Source of the DNA: Viridothelium virens
Lineage: Eukaryota; Ascomycota; Dothideomycetes; Trypetheliales; Trypetheliaceae
Length of the DNA stretch: 64,000 nucleotides
Reading direction: 5' to 3'
Assembly (NCBI GenBank): GCA_010094025.1
Contig: ML991844.1
Location: 1-64,000, forward strand
In this document: piece by piece, positions 11,785-22,196 of the stretch
Position numbering within the stretch: the stretch's first letter is position 1
Layout of the letters: every line of letters starts with the position of its first letter
The notes under the pieces: model-generated
The model's database searches: none
What the model was told of the DNA's origin: nothing
Seen by the model: only the letters and a program-made list of their open reading frames with translations
Translations under genes and position numbers: made by a program

Positions 11785-12255
11785 TTGGAAATTGCTGTTT
11801 GTAATGCAGCTGCAGGAGGCGTCCGCTCTATATCTGACACTTTGTGCTTGGTGGAAAGAAGTTGTCACCTCGTGCTGAAGATCTACGATAAGATGGGGCG
11901 AACTGGCCAGGCTCACTCCAGAAAAGTTCCTGTCGTAATGCAAGACCTGCAAATCGACAACTCCTGCAAAACCCAGCTGTCACAGCCCCCAAGCCAGAAG
12001 ATGTCATCTTCTGACTCCAATGTCTCCAACCGGACGGTCTATAAACTGCGAACCCCGAAACCGGCGAAGAGCGCGACATCATACACCGTTCCCTCAACCA
12101 GCCGTGGTGAGCTCCTGATTGCGATCCACTCTAAAGAGGAGAAGAAGAGGCGGAAGGTCTACCAAATTGACTCATCTGCGCTGCCATCTCCGTTCTTAGA
12201 TCCGAAACTGGCGGAAATATTGAAGAGAAGACGGGGCGATGGAGGGCGAGTATAA
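11785..12255 (+). CDS. Hypothetical small basic protein
   Basis: A single ORF of 156 codons; an internal ATG at 12001 would give an 84-residue protein beginning MSSSDSNVSNRTVYKLRTPK. That C-terminal half is rich in Ser, Lys and Arg and ends in a charged segment (KRRRGDGGRV). No family is recognised. It may be a real short gene, a terminal exon of a larger one, or chance; the coding look is better from 12001 on than before it. Confidence 0.3.
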   Translation: MEIAVCNAAAGGVRSISDTLCLVERSCHLVLKIYDKMGRTGQAHSRKVPVVMQDLQIDNSCKTQLSQPPSQKMSSSDSNVSNRTVYKLRTPKPAKSATSYTVPSTSRGELLIAIHSKEEKKRRKVYQIDSSALPSPFLDPKLAEILKRRRGDGGRV

Positions 12256-12962
12256 TGAGCCGGTGGAGTCTCTACAACATCTCAGCGCTTGATGTCTCAC
12301 GTTGGAGAATGATATGAGGGTGTCCCGATACCTCGACAATCTTCACCAAATGGAATGTGTGCAGAGAGGCAGTGAAAAGCTAGAAAGTGAATGTTGCTGG
12401 CTTACGCCTTCCCGCAGGGTTATGCTTTAATTGCCTCTACGGTAAAAATCACGCTTGAACCTTTGTCCTGGCTGGTCGAATAACTTTAAGAATGTCGAGA
12501 GCTCGGGTATGCTGTTGCGTAACGAGGACAGTCACCTTATTTCATATGGTACATAGTATAAACTTGGGGGATACTACCAAGTCGCTAGTTCTCTACCACA
12601 GTCCAAAACCCTCCGAAAACAACCAAAAAAACAAGGACAAGACAAATCAAGAGACTCTTGCCGTGGTCTTCGTATCCAACTCGTATGCTCGTAAAGTTCT
12701 GCAGTGCTATCAATCCCATGCAAAAGTCCAACAAGGTATCAGGGGCCATCCCGCCTTCACCTGCGCTTGATATCCAGCCGTAACAAAAGTGGCAAGGTTG
12801 CGCCGTTAATAAGAAACTGCGACAGCTGAGAGTAATGCAAAATCGACGAAAGATTAACTCGAGATGATAAGAAGCGAAAAGAAATTCTCCAACATGGACC
12901 TCGCCGTACGCGAATTTATGCCAACATCCTGTCCTCGATCACTTTGTCAGGACCAAAACTTT
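12256..12962. other. Intergenic
   Basis: About 0.7 kb between the small ORF and the 3' end of the large minus-strand gene. An adenine-rich stretch (about 12620-12650) is present. No gene or repeat is recognised. Confidence 0.45.
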
Positions 12963-15900
12963 CTACAATGAACTGGTCCGCCTGTCATCGATCATCTCCA
13001 CCTTCCCAATGCTCTTCTTCAAAGCTCTTCTCCTTCTCTCCTTCCTCAACCCTGTTAGTCTGTCTCTAACTCGTTCCAATCCGCCTGACACCTTGAACCC
13101 GAGGTTATCCGTCTCTTCTCCACCAAGCCTTCCGTGCCCTGCCAGAATCCCATCCAAGGTCGATCTTGTGTTTTTCGCCCCAGCCTTTGCTCTGTACACC
13201 AACCCTTTCTGGCCCCTCGCTCTTCCCACGCTTGCCGAGCGCAGACTCCCCTCAGCCACGCTACATGCGCCCTGGCTGCGTCGCTTCTGGACACCATTCG
13301 GAATCGCAAGCCGCGCCCGCAGAGAGGACGGAAGATTCACTACATGTCTTCGTGAGTTACTCGGCTGGCGTCCGATGCCAAGCGAGTTGCCAATCAAGAA
13401 ACTCCCCCTCCCCGCAACGCCCGAGCGCAGGCTGCTAATACGCCGACTCAGGGAGCCGCCTGAGAGACGTAGCGGGCTTTTGCCGGTAGGAAATAAGGGT
13501 TTGACGTTGCTGGTATCACCACCCTCGGGGAGACGGTCGAGATCCGGGTCGAAGGAGTCCAGCGGGTAGGAGGCGTGACCGTGGCCGGTCGCGTGGCGGC
13601 CCGCAACGAAGAAGCCGAGCTCCTCCTCCTCCTCCTCTTCCTCTTCGTCATCATCACAGCTATCCTCGCTATCTTCGGAGTCGGAGAAATCGTCCCAGAA
13701 ACCACGCGGACGCCAGAATGGGTGAAGTTTGTTGTCCTCCTGCGGCATGTCGCTTACGCTAGGAACACTTGGTGGGTGAGCGTGAAGGTTATACCGGTTC
13801 TTGTTTCCGGGGAGCGGTAGCTGTGCTTTCGCCTGTAGGAGGGGTTGAATGATGGGCTCACTTATACGACGGGCTCGTTGGCGTAAACTTAGACGGCGAG
13901 CTGGCACCTTTTGCACATTGTGAGAGGCAATGGTGGGAACGCCAGGGCCAGCCAATTGAGCGACTTTGGTGGCGGCGTTTGTGTTGCCGAGAGAGAGCGG
14001 CGAATCGATCTCAGAAAGAGGTGTTGGCGGAATTATTTTAAAGGCCGGAGGCTGAGAAGCGACGTGTGATGTTTTGAGGGGAGATAGATGGCGGGAAGAG
14101 AGAGTCGAAACGCTAAAACCGTTTTGTCCAGAGGTTGCAAGAGCATCCATGGGCGGAGTGGAGGGTGAGATCGTTGTTGTAAACAAGGGCACTGGTTGAG
14201 ATTGTAGCCGAGAATGCGACGCGGAAGATCCCGAGCGAATAGATGATATAGTTCGACGGCGTTCAATGACTCCTCCTGACGTCGTTGGACGAGCAAGTTG
14301 CTGAACTACAAGGAGGGAGTGATTGGTATGGGGATATATGCTCACCGCAGTGGCCTGACTGACTTCTAAAGTGTCTGGCTGTTCAGTAGAGCCTTCAGAA
14401 TGCGGCGATGCACTAGCATGCGCGTATCGTGCAAGTGAGTGGTCAGAATTCGGAGCTAGAAGACGATCAGCCGAGCTGCGAGGTATTGATGTTGTCTCAC
14501 GGCTCGATCTGGGTGGCTCAAATTGCGCTTGGAGACTTGATGAGTTCTCCAGGCTCGTAGACCGCATACCACCGTCGGCACTGGCTTTGCTGTCCAGGCG
14601 TGCGCCCATGATAGGCAGAGCAGGCTCATCCGAAAGCAAGTCCTCATCAAGATCGTCTCGCTGCCAGCCTTTACGGGAACTTTTTGGCATTGGAAACTGT
14701 CTAACAACATCTGGTATAGACAGGTGTTCTTGCGATAAGTCCCGAGCAGCAGGATTTGGAGAAGCGGCGGCAGGGTCATGAATTAAGAGAGCATGATTGG
14801 TCGTGTCTGATACCTTGCTACCAGGGAGGGAATGCCGAGGGCGACTTTCGTTCTTACGAGGAGCGTCATGTGCAAAAATCGCTCGTTGTCGTGCAATGTC
14901 GAAGTAGCCAAGACCGACTCGATCCAGGCCTGCAGGAAGTTGCTTCACTCGCTCGCCGGCACTCTGCACGCTCGTTAAGTGCTGAGTGCGGAGTCCTGGA
15001 TCTGAAGGCGGCTGGGGGAACGCTAGATCTGGAGCACTGTCGGGGCGAGGTCGAAGTCGCCTCGGACTGGATGAGTCCCTTGACGATACATTTGATCCGT
15101 CGCTATTACGATTTTTCCTATCAGATATTGGAGATCTTTTGTGCCCAAAGGGGCGCAGCGGTCCGTCTTCCGAGACTTGAGATGCAGATGTTGAATGACT
15201 CGTAAAAGATCTGTCTCCTTCTCGAAGTGATACATTTTTTCCCATTCTTTTTAAAGTACGATGATGCGGCCGGCAGGCTGTGGGACTCGGTACAACCATT
15301 GCCTCCACTACACTGGATATGTTGGAAGCAGATGATAGCCGTTTCTGCTCTTCCCTGTGTAATTGGGCCTGCGCTGGACCACGAACCATCGAAGACCCCT
15401 CGCCATCGCGAACAGCTTTCTGCATGTTCAGACTCCGACCACTGTGTTTATTGAAAGCCCCTGGCTCTTTCAGTTCCGGCCTCAGACTTGGCGAAATGTT
15501 CTTCGCGATGCTTTGGTCGGGCTTTGCTGAGGGCGGGAGCGCAATCCTCGGCTGTCGCTTTCGAAGTGTAACATTCCTCATTCGATCATCGTCCCATTCC
15601 AAAGCTTGCGCATACTCATTCCGAGACTGTTCAGTATTTCTATCTATTTTCACGCTCTCCACGTTCTCTATTTGTTGCTCTTCCTGCCTCTCGATATCTG
15701 GATAGCGCTCTGCCGGTGTACTCTCAACGGAGCTTTGTTCGCCTGCCATATATTCGAAATTTAGACCGAGTCCAATCTCAGGAACCGGCCGGCCAGGACG
15801 TCGCCCAGCACTATGCGACCAGGCTCCACTAGGCGAGCGTGTTGATGCTTCTGATGGAGCATATTGACAGCTCTCTCCATCTTCTATTGACTGGTTTTCT

Positions 15901-16397
15901 TGCGCGGTCCTGAAGGACCCTGCAAACGAAGATGGGGTGTGGGAAACGAGCGAGGGCCTCGAGACGGATAGGTACTCGAGATTGTGTGGCGGTGTGGTTT
16001 CTGGGGTAGGAGGGCTCCTCTGATTGATTGGTGTGCTCAAACCCGACTTTTGCGACATGAGCGATCCCACCACCCCATCAGCATATGTTGAAGCGCTGTT
16101 CCTGCTGTCGGCAGAGTTCTCTTGTGTGTTTGAAGGAGGGGTTGGGGGAAGACCGAAGCCTGGCTGGGCTGGTGGACGCAGCATGGACACATCAGATTGT
16201 TGACAGACTTGCTCCAAAGGCCGTGGAGTGAGAAAGCGGTCGGGGGCTGAAGAGAAATCTGAGGATGACGAGGACTTGCGACCTTCACTCAACATAACGG
16301 CCTTGCCTGCTAGATCCGTGGGCCTGCTTGAGAAGGATTGTGATTGAAAGGACTGCTTTAAGATGAAACATGCATCTTGATATTGTTGCCCAACCAT
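12963..16397 (-). CDS. Large, mostly disordered Ser/Pro/Arg-rich hypothetical protein, about 1144 aa
   Basis: One uninterrupted reading frame. The first ATG in frame is 16397 (MVGQQYQDACFILKQ); the frame stays open upstream without another ATG, so a short 5' exon is possible. Composition is dominated by Ser, Pro, Arg and acidic residues, as in intrinsically disordered fungal regulators or scaffold proteins. More ordered islands: GLGYFDIARQRAIFAHDAPR in the middle, HPFWRPRGFWDDF followed by an acidic run (DDDEEEEEEEEEL) in the last third, and a basic C-terminus (LRKERRRRALKKS). No catalytic domain or membrane segment is seen. I know of no named family. Upstream lies a decamer tandem repeat that could sit in its promoter. 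Confidence 0.75.
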   Translation of the reverse strand: MVGQQYQDACFILKQSFQSQSFSSRPTDLAGKAVMLSEGRKSSSSSDFSSAPDRFLTPRPLEQVCQQSDVSMLRPPAQPGFGLPPTPPSNTQENSADSRNSASTYADGVVGSLMSQKSGLSTPINQRSPPTPETTPPHNLEYLSVSRPSLVSHTPSSFAGSFRTAQENQSIEDGESCQYAPSEASTRSPSGAWSHSAGRRPGRPVPEIGLGLNFEYMAGEQSSVESTPAERYPDIERQEEQQIENVESVKIDRNTEQSRNEYAQALEWDDDRMRNVTLRKRQPRIALPPSAKPDQSIAKNISPSLRPELKEPGAFNKHSGRSLNMQKAVRDGEGSSMVRGPAQAQLHREEQKRLSSASNISSVVEAMVVPSPTACRPHHRTLKRMGKNVSLREGDRSFTSHSTSASQVSEDGPLRPFGHKRSPISDRKNRNSDGSNVSSRDSSSPRRLRPRPDSAPDLAFPQPPSDPGLRTQHLTSVQSAGERVKQLPAGLDRVGLGYFDIARQRAIFAHDAPRKNESRPRHSLPGSKVSDTTNHALLIHDPAAASPNPAARDLSQEHLSIPDVVRQFPMPKSSRKGWQRDDLDEDLLSDEPALPIMGARLDSKASADGGMRSTSLENSSSLQAQFEPPRSSRETTSIPRSSADRLLAPNSDHSLARYAHASASPHSEGSTEQPDTLEVSQATAVSIYPHTNHSLLVVQQLARPTTSGGVIERRRTISSIRSGSSASHSRLQSQPVPLFTTTISPSTPPMDALATSGQNGFSVSTLSSRHLSPLKTSHVASQPPAFKIIPPTPLSEIDSPLSLGNTNAATKVAQLAGPGVPTIASHNVQKVPARRLSLRQRARRISEPIIQPLLQAKAQLPLPGNKNRYNLHAHPPSVPSVSDMPQEDNKLHPFWRPRGFWDDFSDSEDSEDSCDDDEEEEEEEEELGFFVAGRHATGHGHASYPLDSFDPDLDRLPEGGDTSNVKPLFPTGKSPLRLSGGSLSRRISSLRSGVAGRGSFLIGNSLGIGRQPSNSRRHVVNLPSSLRARLAIPNGVQKRRSQGACSVAEGSLRSASVGRARGQKGLVYRAKAGAKNTRSTLDGILAGHGRLGGEETDNLGFKVSGGLERVRDRLTGLRKERRRRALKKSIGKVEMIDDRRTSSL

Positions 16398-16560
16398 GTT
16401 TGCCACGATACAAGAGATGGTAGGCCCGAAGCGATTTTCGCGGCCGACGCTGTTTTCGCAGCCGATCACCCTCTCATGGTCATGACCTGGTGGAACAAGA
16501 TTGTAAAAGCTCCCAAGTAAAGGAAAGTCACATGGTGCAGATGACCGGCGTTGGGATGGT

Positions 16561-16610
16561 TACGGGTCGCTACGGGTCGCTACGGGTCGCTATGGGTCGC
16601 TATGGGTCGT
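16561..16610 (+). repeat. Tandem decamer repeat, five copies
   Basis: Five head-to-tail units: TACGGGTCGC three times, then TATGGGTCGC and TATGGGTCGT. The last two copies differ by C-to-T type changes. The array lies about 165 bp upstream of the start of the large disordered-protein gene. Confidence 0.95.
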
Positions 16611-16778
16611 TGCGTTAAAACGGGCGCAGGATCTCTTGACGTCGGACGATTGCTTGCGATCAGTCAGGTCGAAAGCGAGACAACAGAGTCGGCAAGTTGC
16701 AGCTTGGTCGGCAGAGTGCGCGAGCGTGGACGAGGTCGCGGGAGTGGGTGACGAGTGGATGAGTGGATATGAGGGCAG

Positions 16779-16815
16779 TTGGTTGGTTGGCTGGCTGATT
16801 GGCTGGCTGGCTTGG
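16779..16815 (+). repeat. TTGG/CTGG tetranucleotide tract
   Basis: An imperfect microsatellite of TTGG, CTGG and ATTGG units over 37 bp, close to the decamer array, followed by a short GAGGTC repeat. Confidence 0.85.
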
Positions 16816-18901
16816 CACCTTGGATCGAGGTCGAGGTCGAGTGATTTCCTGATGACGATAGCTGCGCGGCCGCCTTGCCCAACTAGGAAAGACCAGGGCA
16901 AACCCCTGGACTGTCTTTGACTGCCTTACCACAACACACACAACTACATCAATATCAATAACTAGGTAGGGAGGTACGGATTACCTCAAACCCCCGAATC
17001 TCGGTCCTGGAGAAATCACTGTGTCAGCAGTCCCCGTGACAACTCACAAAATGTCTTTGGATGGCTTCCTGGTCTTGAAATCGTCGTGTCAGAAGGGGCA
17101 TCCCGCTCGAACATTTCCACCATTCTGGAGAGCTGGTCCTTGACGACCTCAAAGTGGTCACTATTTCAAGGACTCTTTCTGCGGCCCCACAAGAGCTAGG
17201 TGCTCGGACAAATGATCCCTCACCTTCGGCCGCTTCCAGCACAAGCTAGCAGAGTGAGCACAACGAGTGGACGATCCTATTCTTAGCTTTCTTGTTTATA
17301 CAAGATGGGTATGAAGATAGTTTCAGCTAGAGCTGCTCTGATCTCTAGGGAATATAGTGATGCACTTCAGCAGACTTCTTGACTGCGCTGATCCTGCGAG
17401 AAAGGGGTTCGGAAATTTTATGTGCCTTCCAAAACTTGTTCTACTATACCTAGCCCTACCACTTTAGGAATTCTGACGCACGTATGGAGTAATGGATTAG
17501 GGTATCCTGTGCTGAGAATAGACAGTTTCTCAACAGCAGAAGACGTCGTCGAAACCATTATCACGACTATCTATCGATAGTCTGTACAGGAGTCGCATTT
17601 AAGTGCGCTTCGAAGAATCCGCTCCGTAACTGGCAGAAATCGACTTGCAATGGTTTTGATTAGACCTTTTTAACTGGATGGAAGATGCGCTTCTCGAGAG
17701 GGATGAAAAGTAAGCCAGAAAAAGAGAGAAAAGTCGAAAAGGATTGCGGCCTACTCATTAGGTAAGGTGGGATCGTAAGAATCTATCCAAGTCTGGAAGA
17801 CATTCAGGTGGAATAATGTATTTGTGATTCGCACTGTATCCAACAAAGAAAGGGCAGAGGAATCAACCGTCGGAAAGCCAATCTGGGCGGAACGAATGAT
17901 CAACAATGCCTTTCTACGAAGTCTTTGTTTCTAGGAAGGGGGGATTTTCCAAAGGTCAGGTTCAACGCAGTCGGCCTCAACCATAGCGTAGAAGAACCCA
18001 TTCCTCTGTAAAGCAAATACATTAGCCTGGATCTATGGAGTACTGCAACATTCTGCCGTCGGACCTGTTATCGTCATCAGAGCCCAGAATTTCTCCGTGA
18101 ATCTCCTGGAGGGTCAGAAAATGCCTTTCAGTGATTCGAAAATACCATGAGAGGCTTGCAAGGTCCTGCTTGTGGTGTACATCTTCGAGGCATAAGAATG
18201 GGATCCGAAATTGGATATAGTTTCCTGAGAGTAATTGGGTGCCGCTACTATGGCCAAGTTTGCCCGCAATACGGCTAAAAAGTATTCAGGTTCACATCAA
18301 AACAGCGTCAGAGATTTGCGGGCTTGCGTTATGCCGAAAGTAAGAAACCCCATAGATGCTTTGTGATCCTGACAATTTATAAAGCTTCCAAACATTTGAT
18401 GTAGCAAATAATTCCACCTCCATAGATTTAGTGACATCTCCTACTAACAATGTCATAGATAATAATTTGTATCAATGGCTACCTATGAGATAAAGTCTTG
18501 TAAATGCGCTTGGCTGTCTTTGGTCTTGTCTCACGTGCATCGTTTGTCAACCAAAGAAGGCAAGCATCAACAAACATGTCCTAGTCCGTGGTTAGCCATG
18601 AACGCTCTTTGAGAATAAGCACACTCGCTCATCAACACATTACCTTGGGGATATGCTGCGAGAGAATATAAGAGAAAACTTAGGCAACTATGTGTCACAG
18701 CAGGAACGCCATCTCTTCAGCGACTAGTGAGTCTGTGACGATCAAACACTAGCAATGGAAATTGTGAACATTGAAGATTAGAGAAAAGTCGCATTTCACA
18801 GCAAGTACGTGAGGTTCGAGGATAACGAGCTATTTTAAATGTTCCAACTTTACACTTTTACCTGCAGAAAGTGACTTTTCTTATCTCCAGCACTGTGCAC
18901 T

Positions 18902-21214
18902 ATGTCAGGTCGAAACCAAGATTTGCCAGCTTCTTCAGATCTCTCAAATCCCGGTACCACAGCGTTCCAACTTGAAAACCAAATCGTAGTCGGCTCTTCA
19001 CGTTCGATGAATACCAAAGGATGTTTAGCAATATGCTCGGAAGCCGATATGGACAGTACTATTGAACTAGAAGAAGGAGAGATTGAGGAAGGCAAAGATA
19101 CAGATATTCTAGAGGATGAGTCTTATCTCTCTGATGATGACAGCATGGACGTTGACTCAGAAGATGGAAGCGAAGAGATGTCAATGGACGATTTGGAGGA
19201 AAATGAAGTCAGGGAGCTGACAGAGGATGCAGCCCCTGAGATGGCTTGGGTTCGTGAGAAGCAAAAAAGGCAGGTGTCTGGCGAAGTTGTCCATATCACT
19301 CCATATCCAGATCGCGACATGGAACTGGTTCGACGATATGTCCACCGTGGGGGCGAAACATTTTGCGAGGTATACTTCCGGGGAAGAGAAATCGAAGAGG
19401 ACATCTACAAGTTGATAAGTGTCTCGCCTTCTGAGATCGATCTGGTAACGCTCCCAGAAGCTGCAGACGTCGAAGGCGAGCAATACCTTGTTAACGAAAC
19501 TAATCCACTCCCAGGTCAGTGGCGACCTTACTTCCATGGTGGATATCATACGGGCTGCGCGCTGTTTCACCACAAGACCACTTATCGGTATCCAGCCCTT
19601 GAGCTTCTTCAGCCAGGGGAACGGCCCTTCTTTGCCCAACCCGCCGGTTGCCAGTCGCGGCATCATCCTGGGCCCCCTCCGCGGAATCCGCAGGAGCATT
19701 CCTTTTTCACCATTTCAGAGGTTTATCCAGATTTTGCCCAGAGGAAACTGGACGGAGACAGGGGAAGTATCATCGACGTGATTGAATGGTTGACCCGAAT
19801 GCCCGGCAGGACCGAGTTTTCCTTCGTCACAACAAAGCGCAAAGGAATATCCATTTTCAGGATTAAATTAGCGAGCCATTTCATGCGGCATCCATTCGAT
19901 ATGGTGCACGAATTTGAGCTGACCCAGGCAGAATGGGATGCACTGCCAGCCCAGTCTAGGAATGAGGCAGTGGCTATGGAGGAAGCGGCCTTTGCAATGG
20001 ATTTTCGTGCATTGGAGCACAAATGGTACGATCGCCGTCTCAAATCCCTAGGATGGGAGGGTGGACTCCAATGGATCGAGAGCATGGATGATGCGGAGCT
20101 TTTCAACTTCGTGGAATGGCACTACAATTGCACTGAGTTGTACGAACTTTCGACCGATCGAGCTTGGCACGAAGTAGTTTACCAACTCGAGGAACATGGA
20201 ATGCAACTTCCTGAGTTCCCCTGGAAGCAACGCATGCCTCGCATTCCAGTGTCGGAAGTACTACTGAAGAAGGTGGAAATCATTCATCCCTCTGAGCTGC
20301 GGGCTGATCAAACGCAGTGCGGCATCTGCACTACAGACTTTGCCCAGCTGGAGGAATTCCCGGCCAAGTTCAACTGCCGGTGCGGAGCCATCTTTGGACT
20401 TGCTTGTCTGCTCGACTGGCATCGTGATATTCAGGAAGGTACTGCCAAAACATGCCCAATTTGTCGAGACGCCATGTATACACAGGACGAGGTGGTCAAC
20501 GACCTTTACCCTGTTTGGCAGAACAGCACTGGAGTGGAGTGGAATGAGAACAATAAAGACCTAGACTGGGGCTTGTACCCTCGGTTGATCCCCTGGGACT
20601 TCCGTTCCATCCACGTGAATGCGGCGCAGCTTGTTCTTGCCTTCAAATACGTCTTCTCGATGTCAACTGACATTCCAGCGAAGGGGGGGCGAACTCCGGA
20701 ATACCGCTACCATCCGGTGTATACGGTCCAACACGAAATCGTCAGCAACGCCTGGCGGAACACCGTCCGAGACTGTAATGGGAGGAAAATTCACCCCCAA
20801 GACCTTTTCTCAATTGTCCGAAACTATGCAAAGACAACGCGTCCTCAACTTGGAGACTACGCAAGACAATTCTATGAGAGGGCGCCTGGCTTTTGGAAGC
20901 TTTTCGGAGATATCGACGCTCCTTGGTCTTACTGGAAACGAATGATCCATCGAGCTATTAACTTTTACAAACTTCGTGGCATCTCCCCAAGTGCAAACGG
21001 ACCCGAAGCCGTCGAACTTGATGGAGACTTTTGTGTGCGTACGCTGAGATCGAATGACATAGTTGAAGGCGGCCTGATCTATCGTGTCTTTTTCAATAAA
21101 GATCGATGGGATAATGATGCAGACACAGATGACGCATGGAATGCTTGGATACAGTGGCGGGACGACTGGACAGCTAGGAATGGTTATGTAGAGTCCCTAG
21201 ATGAGGACCTGTAG
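18902..21214 (+). CDS. Orphan protein with acidic N-terminus and degenerate RING-like finger, 770 aa
   Basis: Single exon. Residues about 55-110 are strongly acidic (ELEEGEIEEGKD, then an Asp/Ser-rich run). A RING-like finger spans about residues 473-521: CGIC, then NCRCGAIFGLACLLDW, then CPIC. The outer cysteines (473, 476, 494, 502, 518, 521) are in place, but the two central His positions of a RING-H2 are Ala496 and Gly499; Cys492 could be an alternative ligand. The flanks are rich in Trp and charged residues and belong to no family I know. If the finger folds, a role as ubiquitin-ligase or protein-binding module would follow; that is inference. Gene-free tracts of 2.5 kb and 1 kb flank the gene, which suits a lineage-specific gene. 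Confidence 0.8.
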   Translation: MSGRNQDLPASSDLSNPGTTAFQLENQIVVGSSRSMNTKGCLAICSEADMDSTIELEEGEIEEGKDTDILEDESYLSDDDSMDVDSEDGSEEMSMDDLEENEVRELTEDAAPEMAWVREKQKRQVSGEVVHITPYPDRDMELVRRYVHRGGETFCEVYFRGREIEEDIYKLISVSPSEIDLVTLPEAADVEGEQYLVNETNPLPGQWRPYFHGGYHTGCALFHHKTTYRYPALELLQPGERPFFAQPAGCQSRHHPGPPPRNPQEHSFFTISEVYPDFAQRKLDGDRGSIIDVIEWLTRMPGRTEFSFVTTKRKGISIFRIKLASHFMRHPFDMVHEFELTQAEWDALPAQSRNEAVAMEEAAFAMDFRALEHKWYDRRLKSLGWEGGLQWIESMDDAELFNFVEWHYNCTELYELSTDRAWHEVVYQLEEHGMQLPEFPWKQRMPRIPVSEVLLKKVEIIHPSELRADQTQCGICTTDFAQLEEFPAKFNCRCGAIFGLACLLDWHRDIQEGTAKTCPICRDAMYTQDEVVNDLYPVWQNSTGVEWNENNKDLDWGLYPRLIPWDFRSIHVNAAQLVLAFKYVFSMSTDIPAKGGRTPEYRYHPVYTVQHEIVSNAWRNTVRDCNGRKIHPQDLFSIVRNYAKTTRPQLGDYARQFYERAPGFWKLFGDIDAPWSYWKRMIHRAINFYKLRGISPSANGPEAVELDGDFCVRTLRSNDIVEGGLIYRVFFNKDRWDNDADTDDAWNAWIQWRDDWTARNGYVESLDEDL

Positions 21215-21527
21215 AGGTAATTTGTTGTGTACTTCTCCAAAATCTAAGGTTTTGAATGGAGAGTTATAGTTTTCACCTAATAAAGTGCAGCGTGATCAGA
21301 AAGATGAGCGAGCATACCGAAATTGAGAAAATCTCGACACGATCTGTCGGGTTTCGGGTGAGTCCACAAATCTTCTTGGAGGGTGGTGATTTAATCTGAG
21401 CACAACGAGCCATCCCCTAGTTAGATACGGTACGGTACCGATGGAGATTTTCACTGATCCTACACCCAGGTTGTGGCTGACCACCGTTCGTGTTTTCTGA
21501 CCTCACTTTTTCTTGGATCGAGCTGTG

Positions 21528-21680
21528 CACTTCTACACGGATCGGTTGAATCCGGTGCCGCGCGAAATTATCCAAAGTAACCTAAAATACGATATAGCGG
21601 AATATCTTCTTCCGAGCTTCCGTGCTCTACCGTAAGTGTTGAGGGTTGGTGCTGACGCCGCCGTCATAGTGTAACACAAA
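21528..21680 (+). repeat. Diverged direct repeat, copy 1
   Basis: Aligns by eye with 21756-21896 over its full length: both begin CACTTCTACACGGA, share GTTGAATCC, AAGTAAC, GCGGAA, ATCTTC, CTTCCGTGCTC and TGCTGAC in the same order, and end near AACAC. Identity is about 70-75 percent with small gaps (rough estimate). Confidence 0.7.
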
Positions 21681-21755
21681 CAGAGTTTTTCGCGGTCCTA
21701 AACCTGGATTCGCTCTTCTCCGATCTAGCTTGCTCTTAGGCTGACCTACCTTATA

Positions 21756-21896
21756 CACTTCTACACGGACGAGTTGAATCCCTTACCGAGTAAAGTTGTC
21801 TAAAAGTAACGCAAAAATGAGCGGAACATCTTCATCTGTACTTCCGTGCTCCAAGTATTGAGAGTTGCTGCTGACAACGTCGTAGTAACACTCACA
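21756..21896 (+). repeat. Diverged direct repeat, copy 2
   Basis: Partner of copy 1, about 75 bp downstream in the same orientation. No ORF, terminal inverted repeat or poly(A) tail accompanies the pair. It may be an old local duplication or two remnants of a dispersed repeat. A short related stretch (CTTCTACACGGAT then TTGAAT) also occurs at 2569-2590. Confidence 0.7.
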
Positions 21897-22196
21897 TTCT
21901 AAACGAAGACCAGACATGCATTTGTCAAGCGATATGGAGCCGCCGGAGTTACAGTATAGCACGGTCCGTCAAGGATCGCAAGATCCGGTTGCTTCTTTCT
22001 TCGTACTCAGGCAACTCGTAGTCACAGACCGCATGAATCTACCTCTTGTTTATATAAAGACAGTTTCCACATCTCGGACCTAATGCTCATTAAGGGAGCA
22101 CGAGCAAAACACTCCAAGACAAGCACATACTATAAATCTATACACCCTCATCCTCTACCTAGCTAGCCGAGTCCTATTCTGAGAAGACAAACGACG

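Larger units (their letters stand above)
16398..18901. other. Gene-free tract of about 2.5 kb holding two low-complexity repeats
   Basis: It separates two divergent genes. Besides the decamer array and the TTGG/CTGG tract listed separately, only short ORFs appear (up to about 100 codons around 16590-16940, made from the repeats). From 17250 to 18850 I recognise no gene, transposon or RNA. Confidence 0.5.
21215..22196. other. Intergenic tract of about 1 kb with a diverged duplication
   Basis: It holds two related segments, listed separately. No coding potential is seen. The last 150 bp probably include the promoter of the DUF1330 gene. Confidence 0.5.

Noticed and set aside
12492-12770. 92-codon plus-strand frame
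   Set aside because: Contains a long Lys/Asn stretch from an A-rich tract and no domain; likely chance.
18850-19699. Antisense frames (up to 172 codons) across the orphan RING-like gene
   Set aside because: The plus strand has a 770-codon frame with recognisable features; the antisense frames have none.
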